Below, piece by piece: positions 61,538 to 64,000 of a stretch of DNA of 64,000 nucleotides; position 1 is the stretch's first letter, and the number at the start of each line of letters is the position of its first letter. Below the pieces are notes generated by a model, which saw nothing but the letters and a program-made list of their open reading frames with translations, had not been told where the DNA came from and made no database searches. Made by a program: the position numbers and the translations under genes. The stretch lies in NCBI RefSeq assembly GCF_013170845.1, contig NZ_CP033367.1:5395001-5459000 (forward strand), read 5' to 3'. Source of the DNA: Mesorhizobium loti R88b (lineage in GTDB: Bacteria; Pseudomonadota; Alphaproteobacteria; Rhizobiales; Rhizobiaceae).

Positions 61538-62560
61538 TCAGCCTTGTGGAGGCGTCACCTTGCGCGCTCGCTTGCGCTCCAGTCCGAGTTGCCGCTCGCG
61601 CCAGATGATGAAGATGCCAGCGGCCACCACGATCACACCGCCGACCAGCGTCCTGAACGAGGTCACGTCGCCGAAAACGAAATAGCCGACGATGACGCCG
61701 AGGATCATCGACGTGTATTCGAACGGCGCCACCACCGAGGCCTCGGCATGGCGATAGGCCGAGGTCATCAGGATCTGGCCGAGGCCGCCGCAGAAGCCGG
61801 CCATGACGAGCAGCGCGGCTTGCGCCGGCGTCAGCGATTGCCAGCCGAAAGGCAGCGTCAGCAGGGAGAGCACGCTGGCGGTCGACGAGAACCATAACAC
61901 GATGGTCGCCGTCTTCTCCGTTTGCACGAGATTGCGCACAAGCAGCATGGCGACAGCCGAGATCGCCGCGGCCACCAGCGCGGCCATGACGCCCAGGACC
62001 TCCTGATCATCGAGCCCTTCATCCGAGTTGAGCAGGGTCAGCTCCGGCCAGGAAATGATGAGCACGCCAATGAGACCGATCGCGACTGCGCTCCAGCGAT
62101 AGACGCGGATCGTCTCGCCAAGGAAGACCGAGGAGAACACCACGACCAGCAGCGGTTGTGCATAGTTCAGCGTGATCGCCTCCGGCAGCGGCAACCTGGT
62201 GAGCGCGAAGAAGCCAAGCCCCATGGCGCCGACGCCGACGATGCCTCGCGCGACATGGTTGAAGGGACGTTTGGTGACGAATGCCGTCGACAGATGTCCC
62301 TTCAAGGCCAGGAAGGCAATGATCGGGAAGATGGCGAAGAACGAGCGGAAGAAGACGATCTGCCCGGCCGGCACCTCGCCGGCCGCCTTGATGCAGGTTT
62401 GCATGCCGACAAAAACCGCCACCGACACGATCTTCAGGGCAATGCCCCTCAGAGTGTCGTGACCACCGGTTGTTTCTGGTTGAGCCCCGGCTCCTGATGT
62501 CACGCTGGCGATCGGTCCTTGATCGTTGCCTGTATGCCCGGCAACGCTGGCATTCAACAT
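61538..62560 (-). CDS. EamA/DMT-family transporter
   Basis: 340 residues from the ATG at 62560 (MLNASVAGHTGN). About ten transmembrane helices in two EamA repeats: FFRSFFAIFPIIAFLAL, LTRLPLPEAITLNYAQPLLV (first repeat end) and YRHAEASVVAPFEYTSMILG (second). The basic tail ERQLGLERKRARK is cytoplasmic. Resembles S-adenosylmethionine/drug exporters, but substrate unknown. It diverges from pepN across 147 bases. Confidence 0.88.
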   Translation of the reverse strand: MLNASVAGHTGNDQGPIASVTSGAGAQPETTGGHDTLRGIALKIVSVAVFVGMQTCIKAAGEVPAGQIVFFRSFFAIFPIIAFLALKGHLSTAFVTKRPFNHVARGIVGVGAMGLGFFALTRLPLPEAITLNYAQPLLVVVFSSVFLGETIRVYRWSAVAIGLIGVLIISWPELTLLNSDEGLDDQEVLGVMAALVAAAISAVAMLLVRNLVQTEKTATIVLWFSSTASVLSLLTLPFGWQSLTPAQAALLVMAGFCGGLGQILMTSAYRHAEASVVAPFEYTSMILGVIVGYFVFGDVTSFRTLVGGVIVVAAGIFIIWRERQLGLERKRARKVTPPQG

Positions 62561-62707
62561 GCGTTGGCCGCGATGCCGCAAAGTAAGGCCTCGATAGACC
62601 CTCTCGCAGTTTTGTCGAGGGACTGTTTCGTGTAAAGAGCGCGGACTTCAATTTCTTGGACCGGCAGGAAGTCCGCTCCCAACGCAATCGACAGGAAAAA
62701 CAACGGA

Positions 62708-64000
62708 ATGCGCACGGACACCGGCCAGGTCTTCAAGCTCGAAGACTATCGCCCCAACGATTATCTCATTCCGCAGACCAATCTCACCTTCCGCCTTTCG
62801 CCCGAGGCCACAATCGTCACCGCTACACTGACGATCGAGCGTCGCGAGGGGGTGTCCGTGTCGGCGCCATTGGTGCTCGACGGCGACGGGCTGACGCTCA
62901 AGCGCATCGAGATCAACGGCAAGAAGGCAAAACCGGCGGATCTGCTGGCAACACCTGACCAGCTGACCATTCTCAAGCCACCGGCCGCCCGCCGTTTCCA
63001 GTTGCTCATCGAAACCCAGTTGGAGCCCGCCGGCAACGAAGCCCTGATGGGCCTCTACCGCTCGAACAACGTCTATTGCACGCAATGCGAGGCCGAAGGC
63101 TTTCGCCGCATCACCTATTTCCTCGATCGCCCCGATATCCTGTCCGTCTATACCGTGCGCATTGAGGCGCTGCGTGACGAGGCTCCGCTGCTCCTGTCCA
63201 ACGGCAATCCCGGAGAAAAAGGCGATCTCGGCGACGGCTGGCATTATGCCGTCTGGCACGACCCCTTCCCCAAGCCGTCCTATCTGTTCGCGCTGGTGGC
63301 CGGCAATCTCGGTCAGGTCGCAGACAGTTTCGTCACACTATCCGGCCGTAAGGTCGAGCTCGGCATCTATGTCGAGCCCGGCAAGGAGAAGCTGGCCGGC
63401 TACGCGATGGATGCGCTGAAGCGATCCATGAAATGGGATGAGGAGGCGTTTGGCCGCGAATACGATCTCGACGTCTTCAACATCGTCGCCGTGTCCGACT
63501 TCAACATGGGCGCGATGGAGAACAAGGGCCTAAACATCTTCAACGACAAATATGTGCTGGCCGACCAGGAGACCGCGACGGACGCCGATTTCGCCAATAT
63601 CGAGGCGATCATCGCGCACGAATATTTCCACAATTGGACAGGCAACAGAATCACTTGCCGTGACTGGTTCCAGCTTTGCCTGAAGGAAGGGCTGACGGTT
63701 TTTCGTGACCATGAATTCTCCGCCGACCAGCGCTCGCGGCCGGTCAAGCGCATCGCCGAGGTACGCCTGCTGCGGGCGCATCAGTTCCCCGAGGATCAGG
63801 GCCCGCTGGCCCATCCGGTGCGGCCGCGCCGCTATCGCGAGATCAACAATTTCTACACGGCGACGGTCTACGAAAAGGGCTCCGAAGTGGTGCGCATGAT
63901 CCGCACCATCCTTGGGGCTAAGGCCTTTCGCGCCGGCATGGACCTCTATTTCGAGCGGCACGACGGCGACGCGGCGACGATCGAGGATTTCATCAAGGTG
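62708..64000 (+). CDS. pepN: Aminopeptidase N, 5' part (runs off the window)
   Basis: 431 codons to the window edge without a stop; complete PepN has about 880 residues. M1-family zinc metalloprotease that trims N-terminal residues from peptides. The substrate-anchoring GAMENKGLNIFN and the zinc site HEYFHNWTGNR (HExxH plus downstream Glu in KEGLTVFRDHEF) are intact, as is the GFRRITYFLDRPD segment. The ATG at 62708 follows AGGAAAAAC. Confidence 0.96.
   Translation, partial: MRTDTGQVFKLEDYRPNDYLIPQTNLTFRLSPEATIVTATLTIERREGVSVSAPLVLDGDGLTLKRIEINGKKAKPADLLATPDQLTILKPPAARRFQLLIETQLEPAGNEALMGLYRSNNVYCTQCEAEGFRRITYFLDRPDILSVYTVRIEALRDEAPLLLSNGNPGEKGDLGDGWHYAVWHDPFPKPSYLFALVAGNLGQVADSFVTLSGRKVELGIYVEPGKEKLAGYAMDALKRSMKWDEEAFGREYDLDVFNIVAVSDFNMGAMENKGLNIFNDKYVLADQETATDADFANIEAIIAHEYFHNWTGNRITCRDWFQLCLKEGLTVFRDHEFSADQRSRPVKRIAEVRLLRAHQFPEDQGPLAHPVRPRRYREINNFYTATVYEKGSEVVRMIRTILGAKAFRAGMDLYFERHDGDAATIEDFIKV

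Noticed and set aside
1..64000. CRISPR array, rRNA genes, tmRNA, riboswitches
   Set aside because: No regularly spaced repeats, no rRNA-like sequence and no known riboswitch core were recognised; only one tRNA was found.

Overview
The window is about 64 kb of GC-rich DNA from an alphaproteobacterium of the order Hyphomicrobiales, most likely Mesorhizobium or a close relative. The evidence is the conserved cluster dapA-smpB ... rpoZ-rsh-pyrE ... acpS-lepB-rnc-era ... recO on the minus strand, three RopA-like porins that share one N-terminus, and short palindromic intergenic repeats of rhizobial type. Almost everything is chromosomal housekeeping or metabolism. The clearly accessory pieces are small.

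Region by region. 1-8.7 kb: a PAS-PAS-GGDEF-EAL c-di-GMP protein, a fatty acid desaturase divergent from a LysR regulator, a compact minus-strand operon (GNAT/C39 peptidase fusion, RimK-like ATP-grasp ligase, DUF3303 protein), and an ECF sigma/anti-sigma pair. 8.8-24 kb: a large DUF2339 membrane protein, then the core cluster read leftwards (rpoZ, rsh, pyrE, VOC protein, DUF2062 protein, acpS, lepB, rnc, era, phosphotransferase, porin, recO, thioesterase). Several neighbours overlap by ATGA. 24-34 kb: a NYN nuclease-like protein and a type-5 uracil-DNA glycosylase, an MDR dehydrogenase divergent from an HxlR regulator, an Lrp regulator divergent from an EamA exporter, a GH25 muramidase, smpB, dapA, a soluble lytic transglycosylase and an alpha/beta hydrolase. 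34-38.6 kb: a lone tyrosine recombinase and two divergent porins that face outwards around tRNA-Ser(GCU) and a GIY-YIG protein. The porin 5' ends form a perfect 199-bp inverted repeat.

38.9-50.6 kb: a TPR-sulfotransferase, a HisC-like aminotransferase, acylphosphatase, and a leucine/isovalerate catabolic operon. That operon holds a TetR regulator, isovaleryl-CoA dehydrogenase, both methylcrotonyl-CoA carboxylase subunits, a macro-domain protein, and two tandem secreted four-cysteine paralogues. A branched-chain amino acid binding protein converges on it. 51-53.8 kb: small secreted or membrane proteins and an AT-rich islet. The islet holds the N-terminal stub of a serine recombinase, an Imm11/DUF1629-like immunity gene, and just upstream of it a startless 3' gene fragment that could be the end of a lost toxin gene. 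53.8-64 kb: AMP nucleosidase, an EEP-family hydrolase, a DUF922 protease-like protein, ETF-ubiquinone oxidoreductase, an unknown secreted protein, a type-4-like uracil-DNA glycosylase with only two cysteines, an XRE/MmyB regulator, an EamA exporter and the 5' two-thirds or so of pepN, cut by the window edge.

The best candidates for something undescribed are the RimK/GNAT-C39/DUF3303 operon, which looks like a small peptide-making and processing system; the decayed toxin/immunity-recombinase islet at 52.1-53.1 kb; and the invertible-looking porin/tRNA-Ser/GIY-YIG arrangement. All assignments come from reading the sequence. No database search was run.
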